Source: Agrypnia vestita (Eukaryota > Arthropoda > Insecta > Trichoptera > Phryganeidae). Taken from it: 64,000 nucleotides of DNA. Where the stretch lies: assembly GCA_016648135.1 (NCBI GenBank), contig JADDOH010001969.1:38250-102249 (forward strand). Reading direction: 5' to 3'. Below, in pieces: positions 1 through 10,919 of this stretch. Position 1 is the stretch's first letter, and each line of letters opens with the position of its first letter. The notes beneath the pieces were generated by a model that saw only the letters and a list, made by a program, of their open reading frames with translations, was not told where the DNA came from and searched no databases. The position numbers were made by a program, and so were the translations under genes.

Positions 1-490
1 GTCTAGTAAATCTGTCAAAATAAATATTAAGAAATACTTGATTTGAGAGATTAAAATAAAATTCGTTACTACGAATTTTACAATTATATATAGTGTCAAT
101 TATACAATTGACAACGTCCTTGAAAATATGATACAAGCATTTAACCAAAAGCAGATGAATTTTGAAATACCCGTTCTTGCTATAAAATCAGATATATATT
201 CGTACATCTCAATTTCATCAATTGCATCGAGGCGGTTTTGTTAATGTACCCCGTGCATTGTTATCCGCTGCCACGTATTTCCATAGAATTGTTGATTTTG
301 TCATTCTAGCGAGTTTTAGTAAGTAAATATATATTGCAATGCAAAAAATATGTATGATAGAAATATTAAATTGATCTTAAAATAAAACTAAAATATAATA
401 CCATTTTTATGGAGTAGAACCTTGTTTTAGAAAGGGAGCTAATAATTCAAATAATATAAACGTAATTTATCAACAAATATTCTATAAAGT
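1..490. other. AT-rich interval, nothing recognised
   Basis: No ORF, tRNA-like box, inverted repeat or known repeat was seen here. It precedes a decayed LINE. Confidence 0.5.
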
Positions 491-499
491 TAAATGTAT

Positions 500-1170
500 A
501 CACCATGTCTGACTATAACCAATGAAACGGAATTGATTCGGATCACTAATAACTTGCCTAACAAATCATCTGTTGATGTTGACGATATCTTGACCGAAAT
601 CTACTTTAACTGAACATTTAAAAACTATGTATCTAACATTCAGTCCAACAGAAGCTGGTTAACCTAAAGCCATCGTATTATTTAAATTCCTAAAGTCATC
701 ACATCAGATATAAAATACCATGTGATATAAAATACCTAGGGATTATAATTGACAACAAACTCAGTTTTGCCAACTGAGTTTGGACAACAAGGATACATAC
801 ACGATCTATCTAATAAGGTTAGAAAAATGGGATACATATACATAAGTCTGAGAAAGGTGGTAAATATTGTATCCCTCAGGACAATATACTGTTCCATCAC
901 TCAATCCCTATTATTCTATGGCATAATTGGATGAGGAGGGTGTGTCAGATCAGTCATGGATTCGCTGACAAAATCAAAAAAATGCATCATGCGTATAATC
1001 ACCAACAAATCGAGAATGTTTATATCTCGATTCTATTCTCTATAGCACTATGTCCATCACTAAAGTAAAAAATAATATAAAAACTGTATCCACCACTAAC
1101 GCAAACAAGACGCTACGCTACCCTGGATGTCATTGCCCTTATAGCTTCAATTCGCGGTCGAAATATAAAG
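500..1170 (+). pseudogene. LINE reverse-transcriptase remnant with internal deletion
   Basis: Conceptual translation over several frames gives two pieces of a non-LTR reverse transcriptase. Near 510-600 is a segment reading roughly NLPNKSSVDVDDI, matching the N-terminal RT stretch usually written NLpnkkSpGiDgI. From 719 onward comes the thumb region: KYLGIIIDNKLSF, then a leucine- and arginine-rich helix, then SITQSLLFYGIIGWGG. That is the usual order YLGv-D-L-W, HI, LR, YG-WGG. The catalytic palm, including the FADD motif, is missing between them, so this is an internally deleted copy with stop codons and frameshifts. The sense strand is plus. It resembles the Jockey/CR1 group; the exact clade is not determinable by eye. 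Confidence 0.6.
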
Positions 1171-1256
1171 TAAACCTACGCCTTTTGACGGATTATATCT
1201 TGTATCTATATAATTAATAATTATCGGAAATAATTAAAAAGAGATATTTTTTAAAA

Positions 1257-1430
1257 AGCGATGCGAACACGGAATACGTGCCATAACCATATTCTTACTA
1301 CTTTCAAATTAAGTTAAGTGCTTTTGCTATAAAAATAGGACTAACTTGCCAGTCTGGAGTGAGATTTGAACCCGCGACCTTTGGATCACAAGGCGAGAGT
1401 CCTAACCGCAAGACCGACAAGCTACTTAAT
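1257..1430 (-). repeat. tRNA-headed SINE, family S2
   Basis: The minus strand of 1356-1425 reads as a tRNA-like head: an A-box-like segment containing GCGGTTAGGACTC, and a B box GGTTCAAATCTCA at about 1360-1372. The body runs left to 1257 and ends near GTATTCCGTGTTCGCATC. The same body occurs at 25736-25885 (-), 28945-29115 (-), 37125-37310 (+) and 45510-45640 (+), which supports a dispersed SINE over a single tRNA gene. Confidence 0.7.
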
Positions 1431-1937
1431 TTATTTATTTCTTCATATGTTTGTCCTAGCTGAAATTATGTGCTATTTTTGTGATTTAGTTTATTTCACT
1501 TATATATTTAACTATGATAAATTCGGTAATCATTTTTTGAGGTTGTATCAGTTGTGATAAAAATAAAAAATAAATTATCAATCAATTCAATTTGGTTAAA
1601 ATTTATTATTCCAGTTAAAAATGTGAAAATGTATCGAACCGTTGAATACGTGCATGCGGTAGCTTTAGTTGCTAACGTTCTCAAGAATTAACTTTCTTGT
1701 TGAATTATGAAGCTGGCCTTAGTTCTTAGTTCAAAGACATTATTACACAACCATTGAAAGAAAAAAGTGCAGTGAACAAGATTTTAAGAATGCGATACTA
1801 AACACCTACTTTAACGACAGATGCCGCATAGGGAAATGAAATATTACTGTTTTAAGATATAGGTCTTTCCTATTTGTCGCGATAACCGTTCGATATGTTT
1901 TTTTTTTTATATGTCTGGTCTCTTATATGTATATAAC
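1431..1937. other. No recognisable feature
   Basis: AT-rich sequence with a short poly-T run near 1900. No coding or repeat signature was seen. Confidence 0.4.
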
Positions 1938-2340
1938 ATAATAATAATTAATACCTAACTCCCTTTCGTGTAACACTAGCCGCGCGCCGATTGCGTGTCA
2001 CACTCTTATTATCTAAATTTGTAATTCCAGCAAGTTACGAATGTTACGGACCGACAGATGAAGATATTATTATCCAAATACATGTAATAGTTTGTCCGTC
2101 TGTCTATCTATCTGTCCGTATCTTCAAGTAACGGTCGTAATTTTGTTCTAATTTCCGGCTAAAAAACGAAATTAAATGGCTGGAGAAGGGGCTTGCCCGG
2201 GCGAGCAAATCTGAAGGCGGTAACCTAGCGACGTTGCCACTTCCGCATGTGCGTGACCCGTCAGAAATATACAACGTATAGCAAAGAACGAATGTTTCGT
2301 CATTTTTGAAGGGTTACAGCTAGTACATAGACATTACTCG
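1938..2340 (-). repeat. tRNA-headed SINE, family S1
   Basis: Shares a long stretch with 29915-30130, 30715-31010, 34400-34811 (opposite strand), 35755-35960 and 47990-48250. Shared landmarks are a tRNA-like head (GGGCAAGCCCCTTCTCCAGC on minus), a central GAAATT..CGTTACTTG part and a GACAGACGGACA microsatellite near 2090-2120. The piece at 2018-2040 (CCAGCAAGTTACG) recurs at 30965, so the unit extends beyond the head. Confidence 0.6.
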
Positions 2341-3285
2341 TGTATTGCGTACGTAGCATGTATACTTAATGTATAATTTTAAGATATTACTAATTATCAT
2401 AGTTATATAGTTGTAATGAATTATCTGAATATTTATCTTTTTCACGTTTGTTACAGTTAAAATATTGTTTTATTAATATAATGTATTTTTGTTTTATTTT
2501 ACTACATATGTTAAAGCTGATGACTGACAATTGTTAAAGAAAGATGAAAAAGAAAAAAAGGAAGAATGCTCCAAGCAGAAGTGAAGAAAATGCTCGCGCC
2601 CCCTATTCACTCCACCAAAACCAAACGATAACCTGTAGGATCTGCAGGAAAAATAAGACGGCACAATAGCAGTATAGCCAATTCAACGTGAGAGACTATA
2701 TTTTGTTGTCAGCGTTGCGGTTTCACGTTTATCCTCAAATATATACAAGGTGTAACAGAGCTTGTCCATAATACTTTGTAGGTAGATTCCCTCCTAAACT
2801 ATTAGTTGAAAATATACAAGCAATAATATCGTAATATCAATAGTTAAAACGTTTTAAACCTGGCAGAGAATTGAATCAATATACTTTTGCAAAATAAAAA
2901 TAATTTTATACAAAAAAGCAAATGAATTTTTAATTTTCGGCACAAATTAAAACGATAAACCAAGGTCTTTTAAAAAATTTGAGAAATATTGGAAGAAATG
3001 CAATATTTGAAGTCGTTTATCTCCATTAACATTGGTATTAGGGAGCTATTACTTGAACATTTTCGATTCACAATACAGAAAGGAATCTATCTGTTGTTGA
3101 GAATTGTGGACTATTGTTTATGAAGGTTTTAGTGGATTTTGACTGAATTGGTGAGGGAAATGAAAGAGAGTGCAGAAGATTGTTAAAAACCCTTTACAAC
3201 GCTGGATTGTAAAGCCTTTTAATATTATATAATTAATTAATTAATAAATAATCCTTAATTAATACAATTTAATGATAGCGCTTCC
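2341..3285. other. No recognisable feature
   Basis: AT-rich sequence without ORF, tRNA-like box or inverted repeat noted. An A-rich stretch lies at 2545-2580. Confidence 0.4.
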
Positions 3286-3290
3286 TACTA

Positions 3291-3546
3291 GAGATGGCTC
3301 GTTCATGAACGAACTGTTCTTTTATAATTGTTCAATTTCACCAACAACCCTTCATTAGTCGTAAGATTCTATCCACCCCCTAAATTTTTTGTTGTATAAA
3401 TGACTGATCTTTGTAGAAATATTTTTTGTCGGGCAAATCATCGTTCGAAAATCAACAGTTCAATTGCACGATTGAAAATAAATAGTTCACTTGAATGAAG
3501 GACGCGATGAACGCTAGTTTAATCAAGTGAACGAACACCCCATCGC
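3291..3546. mobile_element. Candidate hAT-like MITE
   Basis: The left end reads AGAGATGGCTCGTTCATGAA and the right end, on the opposite strand, reads AGCGATGGGGTGTTCGTTCA. These are imperfect terminal inverted repeats of the NGNGATGG...GTTC type typical of non-autonomous hAT elements. About 255 bp, no ORF. A clean 8-bp target duplication was not found, so the assignment is tentative. Confidence 0.45.
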
Positions 3547-4203
3547 TATTTCATAGAATTATTTAAAATTACCTACACCTTTTTATTTAATTATATTTCA
3601 AATTAATCCATTCTTTCGTTATTTTTTCAACATTGATGATTTAACTGTTAACTTTCCTCTCGGGCATCGGAACCGCTTTGCAGGCTCCATTCGTCTCCCG
3701 CCGAGTAAAAAATTGAAATGCTACGAAGACTGGCTCGCTTGTCTTTCATTTTAAAAATAAATAATATAATACCGCTCCTTTTGAAAGAGCTGTTAATTAA
3801 AGCTGTCCTGCTAAAATTGATCCTCTTTCATAAATACGATACATCTTTTTTTCTGTAGGTACTGTGGTTAAAATATTTCTTTCTTAAAAATAAAATTGAA
3901 CGAAATTAAAATAATATCAGTAACTAAGTAAAGTTTTGTTATGTAAATAATACTATGTTTGTGGTGTGTAGTGATATTTACGTGCAAGTGTAGTGGTTTT
4001 TCTGACAAAAATACGGGTTGCGTCTCGAAAGCAGTAGGCAAAAAAGTAATTTTCAGTGGTTGTATACTAACATATATAACATTTTGTGCTAGCATGTTGT
4101 TAATAACACGATATATCTGAGCGATACGTAATATGTGTAAATTAATGAAAATGTATATTTCAGGAAGCGTTATCTTTAAAGCTGTATACAACCTAAATTT
4201 GAA

Positions 4204-4485
4204 ATGAAACCGCGGCGTAATCCCTCTCCCGACACGACATTCATGACTCCGACACTGCGAGCTGGGAAATGCATTTCACGCCGCAGCACACGGCTTCATA
4301 ATATCTCAGCTCAGCTCGGCACTGATGAAGACAGCCCGCAAATAAGGACAGCCACCCTTAATCCGCTACACGGCGAGGAAAAGCTTCGGAAAATTCTCAA
4401 AAGAACTGGAGAAAGATTCGCGCCCTTGCGAAGCGAGAAAAATCCACGACACTCTAATCCACTGCTTTTTATTCCTGTGACGTAA
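4204..4485 (+). other. GC-richer island with a 93-codon ORF of unknown nature
   Basis: This block is clearly richer in G+C and CpG than its surroundings and holds an ATG-to-stop frame rich in R, T, P and S. I recognise no domain, signal peptide or membrane segment. Just after the stop (4480-4495) is a GTGACGTAATAAA string with a CRE-like half site and an AATAAA-like motif. It could be a host exon, a 5' UTR or conserved regulatory DNA. Base composition alone does not prove coding, and no repeat partner was found elsewhere in the window. Confidence 0.25.
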
Positions 4486-4566
4486 TAAACGTGTACATAT
4501 CAACTGAATAAGTCGGCTGACAATACGTCGTGTATGTCATTTATATTTATGAGTGTAAATTAAAAC

Positions 4567-4920
4567 AACACATTAATTTTAGTGAAAACTTCATTATTTT
4601 ATTCATGATGTTACTATCATAGTGGTAACCACATTTCTATCATACACTAGGGTGGCATAAAGGAAAGATATACAGTAAATTAAATTTCAAATTTTTATTT
4701 TTATTTTACCTACATATAGCCTTTTTTATTTTATGACAAACATATTTATTTTAACGTAATGTACGAGTAAAAATAAAAATAACACATTAATTTTTTTCTA
4801 AACTTTATTACTTTATTCATGATGTTATTATGGTACAGAGTGGCTTAAATAAATATACAATATAGTTTATTTGCGAAGTTTAATTTATATTAAATACACC
4901 TTTTTTATTTTTTAATATAC
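4567..4920. repeat. Diverged direct duplication, period about 213 bp
   Basis: AACACATTAATTTTAGTGAA at 4567 is followed by a near match at 4780. Both continue through TTTATTCATGATGTTA, and both blocks later contain a CCTTTTTTATTTTnnnA segment. This is a two-copy, diverged tandem duplication of unknown origin. Confidence 0.5.
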
Positions 4921-4959
4921 GTTTTTTTACATTTCAGACAGTATAAAAAGAATCCATTT

Positions 4960-5340
4960 ATGATATAGTAAAGAATGAAGGTATTAGGAATAAATGTAAA
5001 GCTGATCTTAGCATAATTAATAGAATTAAAAAAGGGTCGCTCAGACGGTTTGGGCATGTTGAGCGAATGAATGAGGAAAGAATGGTAAGAAAGATATAAA
5101 ATGCAAGTATTGACGAGAAGAATGTCAGAATACCAGAAAGACGTGACCAAGACGCATGACCAGATTAACCAGATACTTGAAGATGGTCCCGTTAGAAGCC
5201 TCAACAACTGGCGAGCTTGCATTCGAAGATGTATTAATATCGATGAGGCGAGAATTGCATGTCAGGATAAAAGAGGGTGGCGCTCTATCCTCTCTGCCTA
5301 CCCCCACGGGGAAACGGCGTGATGGTAGGTAAGTAGGTAA
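4960..5340 (+). pseudogene. LINE ORF2 C-terminal remnant, family E
   Basis: Translation gives the tail found after the RT in several arthropod LINEs: RFGHVERMNEERMVRKIYNAS near 5047-5105, then DQINQILEDGPVRSLNNWRA and ACQDKRGWRSILSAYPHGET ending at 5322. There are frame changes near 5095-5160, so only the last 73 codons stay open. The stop is followed by a GTAGGTAAGTA-type short tail, the usual 3' microsatellite of this family. Related fragments lie at 9289, 23010, 25886, 40800, 47640 and 48310, all on the plus strand. EN and RT domains are absent (5' truncation). Confidence 0.7.
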
Positions 5341-5370
5341 GTATAAAAGTATATATAGATTATTTTTTCT

Positions 5371-5632
5371 ACTGATTCAGCAACATTGTAGATTGAAAAT
5401 TTTTAAAATATTGATTGCATTGTTTGTATGAATCTACTTATATTATTTGATTAATTACACCTACATATTTCGGAAAAACCTTTCCATCGTCAGGGTCTTA
5501 TATATATAACACCCTGAAAATGCAATCGTTTTTCCGAAACATGTAGGTGTAATTCATCAAATAATATAAGTATATACATACAAATAATACAATATTTTAA
5601 AAAATATCAATGTACAATGTTGCTGAATCAAT
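5371..5632. mobile_element. Fold-back repeat with hammerhead-like cores
   Basis: The left arm 5371-5497 and right arm 5515-5632 are inverted copies: CTGATTCAGCAACATTGTA at the outer left, ACAATGTTGCTGAATCA at the outer right. Each arm carries a hammerhead-like core at its inner end. On minus at 5487-5493 is CUGACGA, then a 5-bp stem GGAAA/UUUCC, then GAAAUAUGU. On plus at 5513-5519 is a degraded CUGAAAA, followed downstream by GAAACAUGU. A related pair lies at 41195-41520. Confidence 0.65.
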
Positions 5633-5639
5633 TGAAAAA

Positions 5640-7195
5640 AATATTAAATACGTTAATACATTTATCTTACTTTGTATTTTTTATCTATATGTTTAAGAAT
5701 ATTTAATACATTAAACACATGCATTGTTAATCCGATATTATCTTAGATATTAATTTGACGTATGTAATGGCGTATTTCGACAATACAGTAAAAATTGTCA
5801 TGAAAACCACGTAAGGAAATTTTGCTACCGTGCTCTTTCACACTTATGAATTCACCATTTTATTAACATTACCAGGTGACTCAAAATACAGTTTTCATTT
5901 TTTTTTGATATTTATACATTTTCAACGATCATTTTTAAAATATAAATTGATTTTTTTTTTAATTGTTACATCTAATGAACTTACTTTAAGGGTAAACGTA
6001 TAAAATTGTAGCCATATTGTATAATTGTCAGCAGCGCAGAATCTAGTATCATTGCCTAAACGAAAGCCCAAGGTCTGGGGAGATTTTAATTAGTTAACTG
6101 TTTCTATGCAGGGATAAAGGGATACATATGTCTAAAGCAGAAACAACTTTTTTCTTTATCAGCCTAGAAAGCGTTAAATTATTCAGGGATAAAGACAGTT
6201 GCTCTCCAGAAATCCCCAATGAATTCAAAAAATACTGATTTTAATTATTAAAGAACAACAGATATCTAAACTCTTGACATTTGCACACTGCTTTGTAATA
6301 ATCTCCAGTTTAGTTTTCCACTTTGCGTTAAGTAGACATTTTCTCGAAGGTTACAGGTACTTTTCATTACCCGTGGGGAAAATCCTTGCCACGCTTTTCC
6401 TGCTAAAACCACCCCTCTGATAAATAATATGGCTTGGCCAATTTCAAATTAGTTCTTTCTTCTTTTAAAACATATAGCCTTGAAAACTGACCTTGTTTTA
6501 GAACACCTTGTAACTCGTCGGTGCTTAATAATTCGAAGCGTTTTAATTAAATTAAGAATCTTTATGATATAAATGCATAAAATTTCACAAATTGGTGAAG
6601 ATGAAAAGCAAGAATTTTTGCAATATGCGTATTAATGTTATTACGTTTTTTTCACTATAGGGTTTGAGTAAATTTAAACATTTCTTTGATAATTTAATAA
6701 AAAAATTAATACAACACTTTTTTTGTATCAAAACTCAGTAAAAATTTCTCCGTATTACGTCGCTCGCTGATCGTAGTTTTAACTTGAACTACATATGTAT
6801 ATAACTACGCAATACCGCGAAACATCAGGCTGATTCAAAATATTTCTAGATTATTTTAGTGCGCTGCAAAACTATCTGAAAACTCGTCGATGCTTCTTTC
6901 TTTACAAATTATCAGATTATACTATCAAACTTAATTGAATTTGGAAATTTACGTGGAATAGTTTGGAGTTAGTTGTTTAAAATTATCTTTGATTTAAATT
7001 CTTATTGAACACTTTAAAAGACTTACTTACATTGGGCACGTAAACTTCAATCAATTCATTTAGCAAAATGAAAAAAGGACGTCCAGAAATCAATATTTTT
7101 TAAATGCGGTAAGTTTATTGTAAATAAATATGCGCATACTAACATTCTTAGGAGTGTAAGTATGCGCATGTACACTACGTTCAATAGACGATGTA
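5640..7195. other. No recognisable feature
   Basis: AT-rich interval with poly-T runs (5900-5960). The stretch 6040-6460 is somewhat less AT-rich and unique within the window, but shows no convincing ORF or RNA structure. Confidence 0.35.
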
Positions 7196-7199
7196 AATA

Positions 7200-7825
7200 T
7201 TTAGATATTTTTTTTTATATTTATTTAAAATATAATAGAAACCTAAAAGGTTTATGGATAACATTTTCACATGATTCAATATAGGAAAATAATAATAATA
7301 ACATAATTTAGATACAAAGTCATTTTTTTATAGTTGGCCGAGTTTTAGCATTTTTATCACATCTGTTTTGAATTCGTCAGTGGTCAGTTGTGGCAGGTCG
7401 TTGTATAGTTTTAATCCGTTGCAGTCGAGATTGTCCTGTTTTTATTTTGGCGTGTGTTATGTGATAGTTTTGAGCCATCTTAGTGTTGTGTTGGTGTTTT
7501 TCGTGTATTTTGTGTAATTGTAATTTTATGTCTTCGTCTTGCATTTCGCCAATTGCTAGTCTGTGAATGATTTTAAGTGTTTTGATTTTTGTAATGCTTT
7601 CGATGTTTAATTGTTGTGTTATACGGTATACAGTTTCAGTTGAAGTCCGGTATTTCAGATCATAGACCATTTTTAGTATTTTGTTTTGCTGTCGTTGGAG
7701 TCTGTTTAGATTAGTTTTGTTTCCGGTTCTCCAGAAGGGTATCAAATATCCTATTCTACTCTTGACGTATGCCTGGCACATCAGAATTTTTACGGTCTTC
7801 GGTGTGATTTCATGTATTTTGTGGA
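7200..7825 (-). pseudogene. 5'-truncated LINE, ORF2 C-terminal part
   Basis: A minus-strand frame runs from about 7823 to 7377 and reads HKIHEITPKTVKILMCQAYV, then SRIGYLIPFW and NLNRLQRQQNKILKMVYDL. This is the post-RT segment of Jockey/CR1-like LINEs, where Y-S-LDYG-W and a LQ-QNKALR helix are usual. About 150 residues remain, ending at a stop at 7377. Downstream on the minus strand is an untranslated stretch ending in an A-rich tail near 7205-7215. There is no RT palm, so the copy is heavily 5'-truncated, although this end stays open. Confidence 0.65.
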
Positions 7826-8082
7826 AAGATTAAAGAATTTCTTGTAAGAATTAAAAATTATACAATATTACACTAGAACGATTTACATACCTTCAAAACA
7901 AATACCTAATGTTTAAACTGCGGGCCCTCTGAGCAAAGATAGTCACGATCTCTAATTCTGAAATAAATTGATAAAATGAAAAGAAAATTCTTTCGGCACT
8001 GACTGCAAGAATCAGTTGATTTTCACCTGTATGGAAAAAGAACGGGGGCCTACTGGACGGACCACAACCTTCTTGCGGGGGT

Positions 8083-8345
8083 CTATCGGTTATGTGTCCT
8101 ATTCACTGTGTACAAAAGGAAAGGAAGAAATCCCCTGTAACGGAATATTTTAACGGATGTTCTTACAATGGAGTGAACGTTGCATTGTGTAGAGTGATCA
8201 CTTAAGACAGCTCTTACCCTTAGCCCAGGGCTTACAGCAATACAAGCTGTAAGCCCTGAGCCATCGAACAAAAGACCTCTTAAAGCAAACTTAAAAAATA
8301 GCTTCTTCTCTGTGAGACTTCTATAGTTTATCTTAATAAAATCAT
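8083..8345 (-). repeat. Repeat family M copy with internal hairpin
   Basis: Shares GTGAACGTTGCATTGTGTAG (8172) and the tail CTTCTCTGTGAGACTT..TTTATCTTAATA with 10920-11640, 32130-32700 and 42600-42790. A 13-bp perfect hairpin lies inside: CAGGGCTTACAGC at 8226-8238 pairs with 8246-8258 across a 7-nt loop. No protein is encoded. Confidence 0.55.
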
Positions 8346-8884
8346 TTCAGTTTCAATCGATTATGCATGCAAACAAGCATTTATCAAAAGGATTTTTGCA
8401 TGTCATCAAATCATACGTGCATTTAGAAGAATTTATCAAACGCATCATAATAATCTCCGTTTTGACTTTGAAAGTTACGAAGCTATGAAAACTTTTGTCT
8501 TTATTTAGATTATTGCATAATGGAGCTTTTGTTTCAAATCTCCTGGTAAATATAAAGTTTTTAATGGAAGATGATTTGGGTTTTCCTGTCATGATGGATA
8601 CAGTTTTTTTCAAAAGAATTTTTCTTAAGTTGCGTCTTGAGACCTTCTCCATTGCAGATGATCTCATGACGAATACATAATATATGAATATACTCTGGGA
8701 GTATTTCTATCGATCTCTACCTTGCAAATTTCCGTTTTCACCGCGGGATACTAACTGCAGACAATTTATTTCAATCAGATTATATCTTAGCATTCGGGTG
8801 AAACTTAAAAGTAAGAAAGAACGGAAAAAACTGCAAAATTAAACTTAATATATTATTTTTATAATGTATAAAATTTATTATGTA

Positions 8885-9005
8885 TATTATTGTATCCTGA
8901 CGAAGGGGCCGAAGGGCGAAGGGAGTGTGCTTCGAAACATGTTGACATTTTTAATACAAAAGTGGTGAAAACTAAGTTTATTTTTATTAATTATATTAAT
9001 ATATT
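8885..9005 (+). repeat. Hammerhead-type repeat, family F1
   Basis: Core CUGACGA at 8897-8903, GAAACAUGUUGA at 8934-8945, then the family tail AATACAAAAGTGGTGAAAAC and a TTTATTTTTATTAATTATAT stretch. The stem II region is longer than in other copies and does not pair well, so this copy is probably catalytically damaged. Confidence 0.6.
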
Positions 9006-9124
9006 ATTATTGCATATTATATGCATTTAAGATTTTTTGGAGTACTTTTTTATGAAAGTAGTTTAAATAAATCCATTAATGATAGATCAATGACATAAAC
9101 AAAAACACTTTTCTTTGTATTAAA

Positions 9125-9180
9125 CCACGATTTATTATTGTGCCAACATTTAGCTTAAACTTAAGCTTCATCAGGGCAAC
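9125..9180 (-). repeat. Hammerhead-like relic with perfect stem II
   Basis: On minus: CUGAUGA (9168-9174) followed directly by AGCUUAA-GU-UUAAGCU, a perfect 7-bp hairpin, then AAAUGUUGGC. The G expected at position 12 is missing before AAA, so cleavage would not be expected. It lies next to LINE tail 9289-9600. Confidence 0.45.
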
Positions 9181-9288
9181 TTAATAACTGTTTAGTTTGT
9201 TTATTTTAATATGTAAAACCACAAAGTTATTGCTTTCTACCAAAGTGAGTAAAGATATATTATAAAATAATATAAAATTATCTAAGCA

Positions 9289-9600
9289 TACATAGTTAAA
9301 GGAATTAAAAAAAGGGTCGAAGTTCTTAGCATACCGAGGGAATGAAATGTATGACTTGGATGAAGATATATGACGCAAGTGTAATTAGTGCAGTGCAGTA
9401 ATAGAGGCCAAATGCGGAAGACCTGACTATGTGGCAAGACCAGATTAACCAGATACTGGAAGATGGTTCGGTTAGGATCTTCAACAATTGCCGAGCATGC
9501 AGGAAAAGATGTGTGATTGTGGATTAGACGAGAGTTATGTGATGGAACAGAAGATTATTGCGCTCTTTCCTCTCTACCTATCCTTGTGATGGTAAAAAAT
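9289..9600 (+). pseudogene. LINE ORF2 C-terminal remnant, family E
   Basis: Nucleotide and translated similarity to 4960-5340: DQINQILEDGSVR near 9441-9480, then FNNCRACRKRC and a degraded RSFLSTYP ending near 9590. Stop codons and indels interrupt every frame. The sequence ends in GTGATGGTAAAAA, a decayed form of the GTAAGTA tail. Confidence 0.6.
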
Positions 9601-9716
9601 TGGTATTAAATTAAAGTATGACATCAGAATTTAGTAATTTTAAGAATTTCATTCCATAAATGGAGTAAATGTTACACCTGATTTAAATTTATTATTAAAA
9701 TAAAACACACATCACT

Positions 9717-9790
9717 TAGTTTTCACCACTTTATTAGTTATAAAATCTACAGGTTTCGAGAACAATGTTCTCTGCTTTAGGATTGTTTGT
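9717..9790 (-). repeat. Degraded hammerhead-type repeat
   Basis: On minus: CUAAAGC where CUGANGA is expected, then a perfect stem II GAGAAC-AUU-GUUCUC, then GAAACCUGUAGAU and the F1-like tail AGTGGTGAAAACTAAG. The stems and the GAAA half survive, but the first core half is mutated. Confidence 0.45.
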
Positions 9791-9845
9791 GTACTAAAAT
9801 TAAAATATAGATAAACCCTGCATGAAGGTGAGGGGAAGGGGGGTT

Positions 9846-10018
9846 GGAGGTGTTAATCAGAAAATTTTATTGGAGGGGGATGGATTCTTAAGTGGAAATA
9901 TATTCAATGGTGGGTTGTGCACAAATAACCAGACAAAATTTGTGCACAATCCACTATTGAATATATTTCCACTTAAGAATTCATCGCCTTCTAATGACAT
10001 TCCCTAATTAACACCTCC
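9846..10018. repeat. Long hairpin, 81-bp arms, 11-nt loop
   Basis: Left arm 9846-9926 pairs with 9938-10018, about 70 of 81 positions identical. The inner 43 bp have only two mismatches, both readable as G-U in RNA. The loop is AACCAGACAAA. An ORF is present only because of the arm sequence. It is either a small fold-back MITE or a hairpin RNA locus. Confidence 0.75.
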
Positions 10019-10179
10019 GAACACCTAGAAAAATATTCTTCGAACAATTAAATTAATTAAGTATTTCTCTTTAAAAACATTGTTTTAAAATAATATAAGA
10101 TGTCAGAATGTTAGTAATATTAAGAAATTTATTTGATACAGGGAGTAAATGTTATACCTGGCTTAGATTTATTACGTCT

Positions 10180-10915
10180 TTCTCTATAAATTTAATTCGA
10201 AGAAGGAAGTAAAAATAAGAGCATTATTACCAGGAATCCTTCAGGTCAAGGTCTCCCGAAGAATTCCCACAAGTAACATCTTTCCTACTATAAACTGCCG
10301 GTTTCGGAGTAAATATCATATTTCAATTCGGTACACTTTTTTTATTTCGGTCTTTTGGGATAACTACCCCCACCGTGTAGGAACAATGAATAATGACATA
10401 AGGGATGTTATCCTCGCGGATAATACACTGTAAAATATCTACCATACGCACAGATTTATAATTATCTAATGTGACATTTCAGGAATTGCTGTTTGTGTTT
10501 ACGAGATCAGGACATAAAGTGTGAAATATGCGCTACATCCCCGAATTCTAATTCACTCTGTACAGGGGGTAAGGTTCTGGCTAGTAATTCTCTCTGACAA
10601 TTTTACTACATTTTAAATATTTACGCTAGAGTAATATAAAACATGATTTAACACTAGATACAAAATGTTTTCATGTCAGTTTTTACTCACTCAACAATAT
10701 ACGTGATTTGTTGAAATCCGGAATGAAAAATTTCCTCGTAAATCTAAAGATTTGGCAACAATAAATTCATTTATCAAACCCAATTACTTATTTTTATTTT
10801 ATTTTTTGTACAATTGTACTACTTAAAATATTTCAAATAAGAAAGGTGAGACTGGAGAGAAATTATCAAGCTATACGTGTAAAAATGTGTATAATTGAGA
10901 ATTAAGTAATGTATT
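10180..10915. other. No gene recognised; one GATA-type palindrome
   Basis: The only pattern noted is TTATCCTCGCGGATAA at 10408-10423, an inverted pair of GATA-factor half sites. The rest is AT-rich and unassigned. Confidence 0.35.
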
Positions 10916-10919
10916 ATAT

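Larger units (their letters stand above)
9616..10177. repeat. Direct repeats of about 80 bp, 479 bp apart
   Basis: ATCAGAATTTAGTAATTTTAAGAA...GGAGTAAATGTTACACCTG at 9622-9680 recurs at about 10101-10160 with roughly 80 percent identity by eye. The interval between the copies holds a degraded hammerhead repeat (9717-9790) and a long hairpin (9846-10018). It could be an element with short direct terminal repeats or an insertion inside a tandem duplication. Confidence 0.5.

Noticed and set aside
9822..10007. 61-codon ORF
   Set aside because: It runs through both arms of the long hairpin, so it is explained by the inverted repeat.
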